The notes under the pieces are model-generated. The model worked only from the letters and a program-made list of their open reading frames with translations, did not search any database and was not told the origin of the DNA. The translations under genes were made by a program, and so were the position numbers. From Methanobacterium veterum (GTDB lineage Archaea; Methanobacteriota; Methanobacteria; Methanobacteriales; Methanobacteriaceae): 64,000 bases of DNA. Location: assembly GCF_000745485.1 (NCBI RefSeq), contig NZ_JQJK01000016.1, forward strand, positions 1 to 64,000, given 5' to 3'. Position 1 is the first letter of the stretch. The number at the start of each line of letters is the position of its first letter. Shown here piece by piece: positions 38,269 through 47,019 of this stretch.

Positions 38269-38835
38269 ATGTCAAATAAAAAAACGCCAGCAGAAAACTG
38301 GCCTGTAATGTCTGGGGAATATATAACTGGTGATCCTGAAAGTGCTGTAGCAGTAGTCACTTTAGGATCACATCTGGAAGATATGCCTGTTGCAGCAGGA
38401 GCTGCTATATCTGGACCATTACATACTGAAAATTTAGGTATTGAAAAGGTCATTACAAATACTGTTTCCAATCCCAACATAAGGTTTCTGGTGGTTTGTG
38501 GTACTGAAGTTCAGGGGCATATAACTGGTCAGACTATCAAGGCTCTGCATGAAAATGGTGTAGACAAGGATATGAAAGTAGTTGGTTCACCAGGAGCAAT
38601 ACCAATTCTTGACAATATGACTAACGAAGGGGTTCAGAGATTCAGGGATCAGCTGGAAATAGTTGACCTGGTGGACGTGGAAGATCCTGTAACCATCCAG
38701 TCAAAAATTGAAGGATGTTTGGTCAACGATGCGGGGGCATATGAGGAAGAAACTTCAGTTATTCCTCTACTTGGAAAACTTAAGGACTCAAATATTGCAA
38801 TTGAAGATGCACAGGTAGCTGAATGTGTCGAATAG
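38269..38835 (+). CDS. Soluble MtrA-like corrinoid protein (paralog 2)
   Basis: The 188-residue paralog of the protein at 35424 keeps the MtrA cobamide-binding core: [36 protein letters not shown] with His84. Like paralog 1 it lacks the C-terminal membrane helix. It is the first gene of a tight run: hydrolase (12 bases later), condensation protein (12 bases), second hydrolase, then DUF2284. A soluble methyl-corrinoid carrier outside the Mtr complex is implied; the substrate is unknown. Confidence 0.88.
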   Translation: MSNKKTPAENWPVMSGEYITGDPESAVAVVTLGSHLEDMPVAAGAAISGPLHTENLGIEKVITNTVSNPNIRFLVVCGTEVQGHITGQTIKALHENGVDKDMKVVGSPGAIPILDNMTNEGVQRFRDQLEIVDLVDVEDPVTIQSKIEGCLVNDAGAYEEETSVIPLLGKLKDSNIAIEDAQVAECVE

Positions 38836-38847
38836 TGGAGAAATTTT

Positions 38848-39585
38848 ATGCCAATAGCAAAAGTAAATGATATAAACATGTATTATGAGATTCAAGGCGA
38901 AGGAGAACCTTTAATCTTTATACCGGGTCTTGGAACAGAAATCTCTTCTGCAGGCTTGTTTACAGCAAAACTTGCTAAAAAATACGGGGTAATTATATTT
39001 GATAATCGTGGCACTGGAAGGACTGACAAACCGGATGCACATTATTCTATTGAAATGATGGCTGAAGATACAGTTAGGCTCATGGATAAACTTAAAATAG
39101 AAAAAGCCCATTTTATGGGAGGCTCTATGGGGGCATGTATACTGCAGGTAATCGCTGCAAAATACCCGGAACGAGTAAATAGTATGGTATTATATTTGGC
39201 TACTCCTCGGTTCTCTGACGCATTGAAAAATGCAATGATGCCTTTTTTAAAGCCGCAAAAAGTGGAAGAAGGGAAAACTAATCAAATGCACCCTCTATTT
39301 ATGCAGAAATATCCTCCAACTGAAGGATCTTTATCAAGACAGCTTGAAGCGAATATGAAATTTGACGGTAGAGATTTGATTGGCCAAATTAAAGCACCTA
39401 CTCTTATTATTAATGCTACAAAAGACCGGTTTATCCCGATAGAATCTACTGAAGAACTAGCAGAGGTAATACCTCATGCAAAAGTGATTCTTGTAGATGG
39501 AGATCATTTATTCCCAATGACAAAGTCGGAATTATTAATTAAGCCTGCTATTGTGTTTCTGGAAGAAATGGATTTGAAATATTAA
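38848..39585 (+). CDS. Alpha/beta hydrolase 1
   Basis: The 245-residue alpha/beta hydrolase has an intact triad: nucleophile Ser93 in MGGSMGA, Asp193 in NATKDRF and His220 in VDGDHLF. The oxyanion/strand-3 segment is FIPGLGTE and FDNRGTGRTDKPD. It could be an esterase, thioesterase or lactonase. It lies 12 bases after mtrA-like 2 and 12 bases before the condensation-domain gene. Hydrolase 2 at 41106 is a paralog. Confidence 0.9.
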   Translation: MPIAKVNDINMYYEIQGEGEPLIFIPGLGTEISSAGLFTAKLAKKYGVIIFDNRGTGRTDKPDAHYSIEMMAEDTVRLMDKLKIEKAHFMGGSMGACILQVIAAKYPERVNSMVLYLATPRFSDALKNAMMPFLKPQKVEEGKTNQMHPLFMQKYPPTEGSLSRQLEANMKFDGRDLIGQIKAPTLIINATKDRFIPIESTEELAEVIPHAKVILVDGDHLFPMTKSELLIKPAIVFLEEMDLKY

Positions 39586-39597
39586 TGGAGGAATATC

Positions 39598-41073
39598 ATG
39601 CCTGCAATAAATGATGATAAAAACAATGGCGTGGCGGGACAAAAAAATTACGTTATAAACACTTCAAGATATATTCGTAAACTTTCAAATTTAGAACGAA
39701 TGTATTTATGGAGCCCTTACAGCGACGTATCGATGGTAGCAAGAATTAAAGGAAATGTTTCAGAAGAAAAACTGCTCAGTGCATTAAATATAGTTTTGCA
39801 GATGCATCCACTTGCTGGTGCAAAGATCGTGTTTGATGATGATTATAACGCGTGGTTTTCAATCGATAATGTTTGTAAACCTTTCTTTAAAACTGTAAAC
39901 AGAGTTTCAGATACACAATGGCTTGAAGAGCTGCAGTGTGAAATTCAAATACCTTTTAATCCAGAAACAGGGCCATTGATCCGGTTTATATTGGTGCATT
40001 CTGAAACAGTATCAGATCTGGTAGTTATATGCAACCACAGCATCTGCGATGGAATGTCACTGGTATATTTAATTCGTGATCTGCTTGATATTTACACAAA
40101 TCCAGAGCAGGAAATTAAAGTAACCAATTCTGTGGATATTAGGGATTTTCTTCCAAAAGGAGGGTTTTCGCTGCAGTCAGTCATGATGAAACTTATTATG
40201 GGCAATGCTAACAGGAAGTGGGAGAAAAATCCATATTATTTTGACCATAAAGATGCAGTTGCTGTACAGAACGCATATTGGGAAAAATATGTCTTTAACA
40301 CAGTTCTTCTTGAGCTTGAACCTCCAGAAACAAAATTTCTCTTAAAACAGTGCAGAAATAAGGGTATTTCAGTTGGCTCTGCAGTAATAGCTGCTTTTAT
40401 AGCAGCTCACGAATATATTGTCGGTCCATTCGTTAAAAACCAGAAACAGTTATGGGTCCCTTTTGACATGAGGAGACACGCAACTACTCCAATTGGTGAT
40501 GTTTTCGGTCTTTGTATTGGAGCACCTCGGTTTTCATATACATACAATGCAAAAAAACCATTCTGGGAGAATGCGGCAGTTTTACATAAAGAAATCCATA
40601 AAAGAGTCTCAAAATTAGACTCTCACACCATGGAAACTCCAGATTCTCATCCTACATTTATGGATGCATTATCTTCTTTTGCACTTCTTAAGGAAGTTGT
40701 TCCTGAAGCATACACTAAAACGGAGAATTTGAAGATGTATTTTCAAGATGAAAAGAACATTACTTTCTCATTTGCAAAAAGGTCCAGGAGCATGGTTCCA
40801 GGTTCAATTCCTTCAAATTTGGGGCCACTTGACATACCTGAGACCTATGGGGATCTTCAAATTGATAAAATGATCTTCTTCCCGGTAATAAGTGATTCTG
40901 TTCCTCTAAATCTTGGAGGGCTTAGTATTAGTAATAAAATGGTGTTCTCTCTTAGCTATCCTGAGCCAAAGGATAGAGGAAATATCATGACTGGTGAAAT
41001 GATTCAGATCCGTAACAGGGCTCTGGAATATCTGGGTTTTCTGGATAAAGCAAGTGAAAAGGCAATTGTATAG
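39598..41073 (+). CDS. Stand-alone condensation-domain (acyltransferase-like) protein
   Basis: The 491-residue protein is a two-lobed CoA/carrier-dependent acyltransferase of the NRPS condensation / alcohol acetyltransferase / PapA type. The catalytic motif is CNHSICDGMS, i.e. HxxxDG with His147 and Asp151-Gly152. The first lobe begins RKLSNLERMYLWSP, and the second lobe contains WVPFDMRRHATTPIGDVFG. No adenylation or carrier domain is attached or nearby. It probably makes an ester or amide from an acyl thioester. Such genes are unusual in methanogens and may have been acquired. Confidence 0.82.
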   Translation: MPAINDDKNNGVAGQKNYVINTSRYIRKLSNLERMYLWSPYSDVSMVARIKGNVSEEKLLSALNIVLQMHPLAGAKIVFDDDYNAWFSIDNVCKPFFKTVNRVSDTQWLEELQCEIQIPFNPETGPLIRFILVHSETVSDLVVICNHSICDGMSLVYLIRDLLDIYTNPEQEIKVTNSVDIRDFLPKGGFSLQSVMMKLIMGNANRKWEKNPYYFDHKDAVAVQNAYWEKYVFNTVLLELEPPETKFLLKQCRNKGISVGSAVIAAFIAAHEYIVGPFVKNQKQLWVPFDMRRHATTPIGDVFGLCIGAPRFSYTYNAKKPFWENAAVLHKEIHKRVSKLDSHTMETPDSHPTFMDALSSFALLKEVVPEAYTKTENLKMYFQDEKNITFSFAKRSRSMVPGSIPSNLGPLDIPETYGDLQIDKMIFFPVISDSVPLNLGGLSISNKMVFSLSYPEPKDRGNIMTGEMIQIRNRALEYLGFLDKASEKAIV

Positions 41074-41105
41074 AATATAGTATAAATTAATAGAGGTTTA
41101 AAAAC

Positions 41106-41845
41106 ATGCCAACTGTAAAAGTGAATGATATAAATATGTATTGCGGGTACATGGCGATGGAGAACCCTTATTGATAATTTGGGGAATGGGTGGAGAGATC
41201 TCCACTTTTGTTGATTACATGGATAGTCTGGATAAAGATTATAAATTAATCTTCTTTGATAACCGGGGCACAGGCAGGACAGATATGCCAGATGAACATT
41301 ATTCCATTGAGATGATGGCGGAGGATACAATTAGTCTTATTGATGAAATTGGTATAAAGAGTGCTCATGTTTTGGGGATTTCTATGGGATCACGCATCGC
41401 GATTGTAATGGCTGCAAAGCATCCTGAGCGGGTTAAAAGTTTAATCTTAAATGTGGCAGCAGCTGGTTTTCCAGACATGTATAAATCTATTCTGGATGTT
41501 TCACTCGAAAATATGGATTTAAGAGAAAAACTACTTCGAAAAACAGGAATAGTATTTATACAGAAGTACCCACCTAACCCTGAATCATTTCTCAGGCAGT
41601 TAAAAGCTATGGCAGATTTCAATGGCAGAGACTATTTAGGTAAAATTAAAGCATCTACACTTATAATAAATGGCACAAAGGATCAGTTGGCACCTATGGA
41701 GTTAACTGAAGAACTCGCACTAGGAATTAGTGATGTGAAACTTGTTCTTGTTGATGAAGGACATTATTTTGCAGCATTAAAGCCAGAATTACTCATTAAA
41801 CATTCTTTGGAGTTTATGAAAGAAATTGAAACAAAAACAGTTTAA
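41106..41845 (+). CDS. Alpha/beta hydrolase 2, apparent frameshift near the N-terminus
   Basis: An ATG at 41106 opens MPTVKVNDINMY, near-identical to the start of hydrolase 1, but the frame is then lost: between ATGTAT (41136-41141) and GTACATGGC one base appears to be missing compared with the paralog. From 41141 onward the second frame encodes VHGDGEPLLIIWGMGG, FDNRGTGRTDMPD, nucleophile GISMGSR, NGTKDQLAP and VDEGHYF, a complete catalytic core. Either translation starts at TTG 41141 without the first strand, or the gene has a -1 frameshift, or the sequence has an error. It is co-directional with the mtrA-like 2 operon. Confidence 0.75.
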
Positions 41846-41885
41846 CAGAATATTAAGATGTAAAAATCACGATGAGATGTGTTAA

Positions 41886-42527
41886 ATGGAAAAAATGGAT
41901 AAATGTAAAGATTTGAAAAAAATGGTTTTAGAAAAAGGATATCCTGAGGCAAAAATCATTTCAGCAGACAAAGTGGTAGTAGAAGATAGAGTACGTCTTA
42001 AATGTATGGTGGGTTGTCCTCATTATGGTCAGGGCCTAAGATGCCCACCTTACACGCCAGATATAGATGAGTTCAGAAAGATGGTGGGGGAATATAGCTT
42101 TGCCATGGTTGTCAAGATTAAGCCTCAGGAAATACCTGATGAAGTCACAGCAAAATATAAATTGGAAAAGAATAAGGAAGAGCCGGTTAGGTTAAGGGAC
42201 CAATATGAAGATGCAGATAAAATGTTATCGAGTGTATGGTCTGATTTTGCGGACTATTACAAAAAATCTTTACTGGACTTGTTGGACCTGGAAAGTGCTG
42301 CTTTCAGTTTGGGGTATACCTTTGCCACTGTGTTTTTTGCTGGAAGATGCATGCTTTGCGAAAAATGTAACGTAAAAGAAGGGATATGTAGAAACCCTGT
42401 AATATCGCGTTTTTCTGCAGAAGCTATGGGTATCAATCTATTAAAAACAGCTAAAAATGCAGAAATGAACCTAAAATTTGATCCAGATAGTACTCCAACT
42501 CCAATGGCAATATTGCTCGTAGATTAA
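41886..42527 (+). CDS. DUF2284 putative metal-binding protein 1
   Basis: The 213-residue protein has eight or more conserved Cys: LKCMVGCPHYGQGLRCPPYTP near residue 40, and CMLCEKCNVKEGICRNP near residue 160. This is the DUF2284 pattern, probably binding Fe-S or zinc; function unknown. It is common in methanogens next to corrinoid or methyltransferase genes (general impression, not checked). It follows hydrolase 2 by 40 bases. A paralog is at 45148. Confidence 0.85.
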   Translation: MEKMDKCKDLKKMVLEKGYPEAKIISADKVVVEDRVRLKCMVGCPHYGQGLRCPPYTPDIDEFRKMVGEYSFAMVVKIKPQEIPDEVTAKYKLEKNKEEPVRLRDQYEDADKMLSSVWSDFADYYKKSLLDLLDLESAAFSLGYTFATVFFAGRCMLCEKCNVKEGICRNPVISRFSAEAMGINLLKTAKNAEMNLKFDPDSTPTPMAILLVD

Positions 42528-42648
42528 TGAATAAAATTTAACATGGCAGCTGGAGACAGAAACTTAGAAATTATGAAATTCATCAGCAGAAGTTAGTAAG
42601 ATGAGTATAAATAGTATTAGTAGACAGAATGGAAAGAATGGTGATTTC

Positions 42649-43515
42649 ATGAGCGAGATCAGTTTAGATACAAATTACGTAGAGGAAATTTTAACTCAAA
42701 ATGGTTACATTCCTGATGATAATATAGTTACTGTGATGTTTTTAGCATTATCCCTTAAAAAGCCAATATTAATTGAAGGTCCTCCTGGGACTGGTAAGAC
42801 TGAGCTCTCTAAAGCAGTTTCTAGAGCGTTTGAAAGGGATTTTTTTAGAGTACAGTGTTATGAAGGCATAACATTTGAACAGATCGTTGGGGAATGGAAT
42901 TATCAAAAACAACTCCTGCATCTGGAAATGTCCAAGATAAATAAAACCGCACCGGATAAAACAGAACAAGATGTCTTCAGCGAAGAATTTTTTATAAAAA
43001 GGCCGCTTTTATCAGCATTTATGAATGAAAAACCTTCAGTTATACTCATAGATGAAATTGATAAAGCAGATGAAGAAGTAGAAAGTTTCCTGCTTCAAGC
43101 ACTTGGAGAAAAACAGATCACAGTCAATGATCTGGGAACATTTGACCTTAAGAACGATTTACTTGTTATCATGACTTCAAATTCTCAGAGACAGCTCCTT
43201 GACGAGACAAAGGACCGCTGTTTATATTTATATATTGATTACCCCACTTTTGAAAGGGAAGTGGAAATAGTTAAATCTCACGTGCCTGATGCTTCTTTAA
43301 ATCTGATAAAGAGTGTTGTAAGGGCTATGCAGAAAATACGCAAACTTAGTTTAATTAAAGTGCCATCAATCAGGGCAACTGTAGACTGGATTAATAGTTT
43401 ACTTATTTTCGGTAAAGATGACTTAGATGATGAATCATTTAAAAAAACCATTAATGTTGTCATAAAGAATGAAGAAGATAAAAATAAAGTGATAGAATCC
43501 TTTAAGCTGGATTAA
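42649..43515 (+). CDS. MoxR-family AAA ATPase
   Basis: The 288-residue AAA+ protein has Walker [10 protein letters not shown] (residues 44-52), Walker [11 protein letters not shown] and a sensor 1 [19 protein letters not shown] before the ATG at 42649 sets the start; an ATG at 42601 lacks a good site. MoxR ATPases act with VWA-domain partners as chaperones for metal or cofactor insertion. Its partner is the next gene, 22 bases later. Confidence 0.9.
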   Translation: MSEISLDTNYVEEILTQNGYIPDDNIVTVMFLALSLKKPILIEGPPGTGKTELSKAVSRAFERDFFRVQCYEGITFEQIVGEWNYQKQLLHLEMSKINKTAPDKTEQDVFSEEFFIKRPLLSAFMNEKPSVILIDEIDKADEEVESFLLQALGEKQITVNDLGTFDLKNDLLVIMTSNSQRQLLDETKDRCLYLYIDYPTFEREVEIVKSHVPDASLNLIKSVVRAMQKIRKLSLIKVPSIRATVDWINSLLIFGKDDLDDESFKKTINVVIKNEEDKNKVIESFKLD

Positions 43516-43537
43516 ACTACTTCGGCTGATTGGTAAT

Positions 43538-44737
43538 ATGTTAGAAGAGATAACTAAATTTTCAGGAAAGCTCCGGGAAAGCGGGATCCCTGCAAGTATT
43601 AGGAGTACAGAAATAGCATGTCAAGCGGTTCCACTAATTAAAGAGAATGATGGAGATTTAAGGGAAGCTCTAGCATGCATCTATCTTAAAGACCAGCGGC
43701 AGAGAAAGAGATTTAATGAAGTGTATGGTTCTTTTTTTGAAGGAAAAGGAACAGATAATGGGGAGCAGTCTGTAAAGAAACAATCTAAACATACAAAACA
43801 TGTAAGATCTTCACTGATTACTACATCTTCACCAACAGGTGCAAACACTGCTCCTGGCTTAAACAGCACTTATCATGCATGGGATCATAGAATGAATCAT
43901 ATAAATGATTCTATAATGGATAAAATTAAGATAGAATACATCGAAAATACCCTTGGAGGTAGCAGTGACGATGGTTCTATAAATGACAAATCAGGTTTAC
44001 TTAAAAGTAACATAATGACTTTAAATTCTCTTCAGCCTGAACTGATAGATTTGTGCCAGAAGCTTGGTAGAAAGATTGCTACAAAAAGAGCACGAAGATA
44101 TAAACAATCTAAGAAGCAAAAACCAGATATTAGAAGGACTATCAGAAAGAATTTAAAGCACGGCGGAACTCTTCTTGAACTTGTAAAAAGTAAACCTAAA
44201 TTAAAGAAACAGAATCATTATTTTTTAAATGACGTGAGTGTTTCATGCGACTGGATAAGCATCTGGTTTTTCTGTATGGTTTACGCGGCACAAAATTCAT
44301 TCACTAGGGCAAGGGCATTTGAATTTGATAACAGAACTGCTGAGGTAACTTCTGCTCTCTATGAGCTTAATGTAGTCGATGCATTCGTTAAAGTTTTAAA
44401 GATCAGACAGGAAAATGCAATGATCCATGGTAAATCTAACATGTATACTGCATTTGGAGGTTTCCTTGATCAAGCGAATCTGAATAGTAAATCATACGTC
44501 ATGATCTTAAGTGACTGCAGAGATTGGGCAGGGCCAAAACATAACAATGAACCATTGAGTGCAGAATTTATCAGTCAAATGTCTCAAATAGCAAAAAGGG
44601 TTTTAATATTAAATCCTGAACCAAAGAATAAATGGAACGTAGCCGACAGCCGTGTTTCATATTATGAAAAGGCAGGGGCTGAAGTTTTTGAGGTCCGTGA
44701 TTTAGAACAGCTTGCTAATTTAATAAGTGAGATTTAG
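43538..44737 (+). CDS. VWA-domain (CoxE-like) protein, MoxR partner
   Basis: The 399-residue protein has a helical N-terminal part, a basic linker (~residues 175-225), then a von Willebrand A domain. The MIDAS motif D232-V-S-V-S236 is intact, and the later MILSDCRDWAGP supplies another metal-site Asp. The CoxE-type pattern with an upstream MoxR suggests a metal-centre maturation pair; the client could be the neighbouring DUF2284 or corrinoid proteins (inference). Confidence 0.85.
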   Translation: MLEEITKFSGKLRESGIPASIRSTEIACQAVPLIKENDGDLREALACIYLKDQRQRKRFNEVYGSFFEGKGTDNGEQSVKKQSKHTKHVRSSLITTSSPTGANTAPGLNSTYHAWDHRMNHINDSIMDKIKIEYIENTLGGSSDDGSINDKSGLLKSNIMTLNSLQPELIDLCQKLGRKIATKRARRYKQSKKQKPDIRRTIRKNLKHGGTLLELVKSKPKLKKQNHYFLNDVSVSCDWISIWFFCMVYAAQNSFTRARAFEFDNRTAEVTSALYELNVVDAFVKVLKIRQENAMIHGKSNMYTAFGGFLDQANLNSKSYVMILSDCRDWAGPKHNNEPLSAEFISQMSQIAKRVLILNPEPKNKWNVADSRVSYYEKAGAEVFEVRDLEQLANLISEI

Positions 44738-44788
44738 TTAATTTTAAATTATATAAACTTATATTTTATTATTAAATGGTGAATTCAA

Positions 44789-45077
44789 ATGTTTATTTTG
44801 AAATTGAAATATTCTAAACATGTAGATGAAGTTGATAAAGTATTGGCGTCTCATACGAAATATTTAAAAAAAATACTGTTCATTAAAAAAGTTTATTTGC
44901 ACTGGTAGGCTTAATCCAAGGACTGGCGGCGTAATTATTTGTAATGCTAAAAATAAAGAAGAAGTTGAGACTCTGATAAAAGAAGATCCCTTTTACACTA
45001 ATGAAGTTGCAGAATATGGGATAATTGAGTTTTTACCTAAAGTATATGCCGAAGGATTTGAAGAATATATAAAATAA
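44789..45077 (+). pseudogene. YciI-like protein, frameshifted in an A8 tract
   Basis: The ATG at 44789 after GGTGAATTC begins MFILKLKYSKHVDEVDKVL, and the stop is reached after 39 codons. Removing one base from the eight-A run at 44866-44873 restores a continuous frame: KKYCSLKKFICTGRLNPRTGG, then EDPFYTNEVAEYGIIEF and KVYAEGFEEYIK, which is a typical ~95-residue YciI family protein. So it is either a recent pseudogene, a slippage site, or a sequencing error. Confidence 0.78.
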
Positions 45078-45147
45078 AATATTATTCTCTTTTAAATGTG
45101 ATGAAATAACTTATGTGTTGTTTAATTTTAATAAGGGGTTTAAATAT

Positions 45148-45783
45148 ATGCCATATGATAAAGAACTAGAAAAATTTGGTTTTTTAGAAAAAATAGCCCT
45201 GAAAATGGGAGCTATTGATACAAAAGTTATAACTGTAGACGATGTTTGTGTAGAAAATAGAGTGACACTTAAATGTAGGGCTGGATGTGTTGGCTACGGT
45301 AAAAAGTTAACGTGTCCTCCTTATGTTCCTACAGCGGGTGAATTTAAGGATATTCTAAATGAATATCAATATGCAATGCTTGTGAAATTTAAATCACCAG
45401 CAAAAGCCGATGAAGAGACTGTATGTTCAATATACAAGAACTGGTTTGATCCTGACACTCCAGAAGACTTGAAAAATAAAGCTGATACATTCTGGAATGA
45501 TTATTTTGATTACAGCCAGGATATACATAATATCATGCTTGAACTTGAGAAAACAGCATTTAACAAGGGTTACACATTTGCCCTTGCATTTGTAAACGGT
45601 TCATGCAGGTTATGTAATGTTTGCAATACAAAGAGCGGAGTATGTGTTCATCCAAACAGGGCAAGGATACCTGAACATGCAGTGGGTATCAACATGAAGA
45701 AAACAGCCGAAGATGCCGGAATGGGGATTCAATTTCCATTTTCAGGCCATCCTGAGCCCATGACTATATTATTAATAGATTAA
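45148..45783 (+). CDS. DUF2284 putative metal-binding protein 2
   Basis: This ~211-residue paralog of the protein at 41886 keeps the Cys clusters LKCRAGCVGYGKKLTCPPYVP and CRLCNVCNTKSGVCVHPN, and the ending PEPMTILLID. The ATG at 45148 follows AAGGGG and gives the normal N-terminus; the GTG at 45115 would add 11 residues. It lies just after the broken YciI gene. Confidence 0.85.
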   Translation: MPYDKELEKFGFLEKIALKMGAIDTKVITVDDVCVENRVTLKCRAGCVGYGKKLTCPPYVPTAGEFKDILNEYQYAMLVKFKSPAKADEETVCSIYKNWFDPDTPEDLKNKADTFWNDYFDYSQDIHNIMLELEKTAFNKGYTFALAFVNGSCRLCNVCNTKSGVCVHPNRARIPEHAVGINMKKTAEDAGMGIQFPFSGHPEPMTILLID

Positions 45784-46162
45784 ACTTTTAAATTCTTTTT
45801 ATCCTTTTTTATTGTTTGTAATTTAGTTAAAATGCTATTTTAGATAAATTTTTATATTTATAGGGGCTAAAATACATACAGCTGTTTCATGAAACCTGAA
45901 GAACTTAACATGAGACAAACAGAACGAATTGAAATTTCTGATTTTTTTATAATATAGATGTTTTACTTTTATCCTGAGGGATATATGAAATTTAAAAACG
46001 TTGATCATCGTTTAAATGTTTTCTTTTTTCGGGTTAAGACACTTATTTGTTTTTAAATTTAGATATATATTGATAAAACTTTTGAAATGAAAAATGTAGC
46101 CTAGATTTAATTTTTTCCATAAAGTCTATACAAGATAACGATATTAAATAATTACAGGTGAT
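45784..46162. other. Gene-free AT-rich spacer
   Basis: It contains a perfect 12-base palindrome GTTTCATGAAAC at 45882-45893, and the AT-rich promoter area of the next gene near 46060-46140. No convincing gene is seen. Confidence 0.4.
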
Positions 46163-46426
46163 ATGATGATAGAATATTTAGCTCAAGAGGAAGGGCATAC
46201 TACTTACCAATTAATTTTTAAAGATACTGGAATCTCAGAAAAGACATATAAAATTCTAGAAAAGCGTTTAAAGAAATACGATGAAAATTTAGTATTGACA
46301 CACGTGCCTGTTGCAGGTGAAGTGGTAATCATTGTAAATAAAAAATGCGAAACTGATGAATGCCGTGAGGCGGAAGCAGAACGGTTTATTAAATATTATG
46401 TGGGGATTTCGAGAAAACTTAAGTAG
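46163..46426 (+). CDS. Small conserved hypothetical protein
   Basis: The 87-residue acidic protein (EYLAQEEGHTTYQLIFKDTG) has an alpha/beta pattern with two Cys in CETDECREAE. GGTGAT before the ATG supports expression. I do not recognise the family. Confidence 0.65.
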   Translation: MMIEYLAQEEGHTTYQLIFKDTGISEKTYKILEKRLKKYDENLVLTHVPVAGEVVIIVNKKCETDECREAEAERFIKYYVGISRKLK

Positions 46427-46476
46427 ATAGCCATAACTTAGCTACAGTTTAATTATTAATAGGATTAGTGTATTTT

Positions 46477-46971
46477 ATGGAATTTAAAATCGAAAAAATG
46501 AAGCATGAAGATTGGGAACAGGTTTCAAAAATATATAATGAAGGTATTAAAACTGGAAATGCTACCTTTGAGACCGAGGTGCCTTCGTGGGAATCCTGGA
46601 TTTCAAAACATCTACCTTGCTGTAATCTCGTCGCGCGCAGAAATAAAATTTTAGGTTGGGCAGCAGTATCACCAACTTCAAGCAGAAATATTTATTCTGG
46701 AGTGACTGAAGTCAGCATTTATGTAAGTAAAGAATGTAAAAGAACAGGTGTAGGTTTATCTCTTCTTAAAAAATTAATAGAATTATCTGAAAATAACAGT
46801 ATCTGGACTTTACAGGCGGGAATATTTCCAGAAAACGAGGCAAGTATAAATCTGCATAAGAAATGCGGATTTAGAATTGTAGGCATCCGTGAAAAGATAG
46901 GAAAAATGGATGATGTCTGGCGTGATGTTGTTTTGATGGAAAGGCGCAGTAAGAAAGCAGGTATAACATAG
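46477..46971 (+). CDS. GNAT acetyltransferase (phosphinothricin N-acetyltransferase-like)
   Basis: The ~164-residue protein is a GNAT fold of the Pat type: IYNEGIKTGNATFE, WAAVSPTSSRNIYSGVTEVSIYV, and the acetyl-CoA loop CKRTGVGLSLLKKL. The ending KCGFRIVGIREKIGKMDDVWRDV is usual for the family. The substrate is probably an amino-acid-like amine. ATG at 46477 gives the usual start. Confidence 0.88.
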   Translation: MEFKIEKMKHEDWEQVSKIYNEGIKTGNATFETEVPSWESWISKHLPCCNLVARRNKILGWAAVSPTSSRNIYSGVTEVSIYVSKECKRTGVGLSLLKKLIELSENNSIWTLQAGIFPENEASINLHKKCGFRIVGIREKIGKMDDVWRDVVLMERRSKKAGIT

Positions 46972-47019
46972 TTCGATAAATTATATAATTTGAATTCTTA
47001 TTTTCAGCTGTTTTAATAA

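Noticed and set aside
45882..45893. Palindrome GTTTCATGAAAC as an operator
   Set aside because: It is a single 12-base palindrome in AT-rich DNA, with no second copy and no promoter in register.
45891..45959. Short frame MKPEELNMRQTERIE before the 87-residue gene
   Set aside because: It has only 22 codons, no ribosome binding site and no recognisable family.
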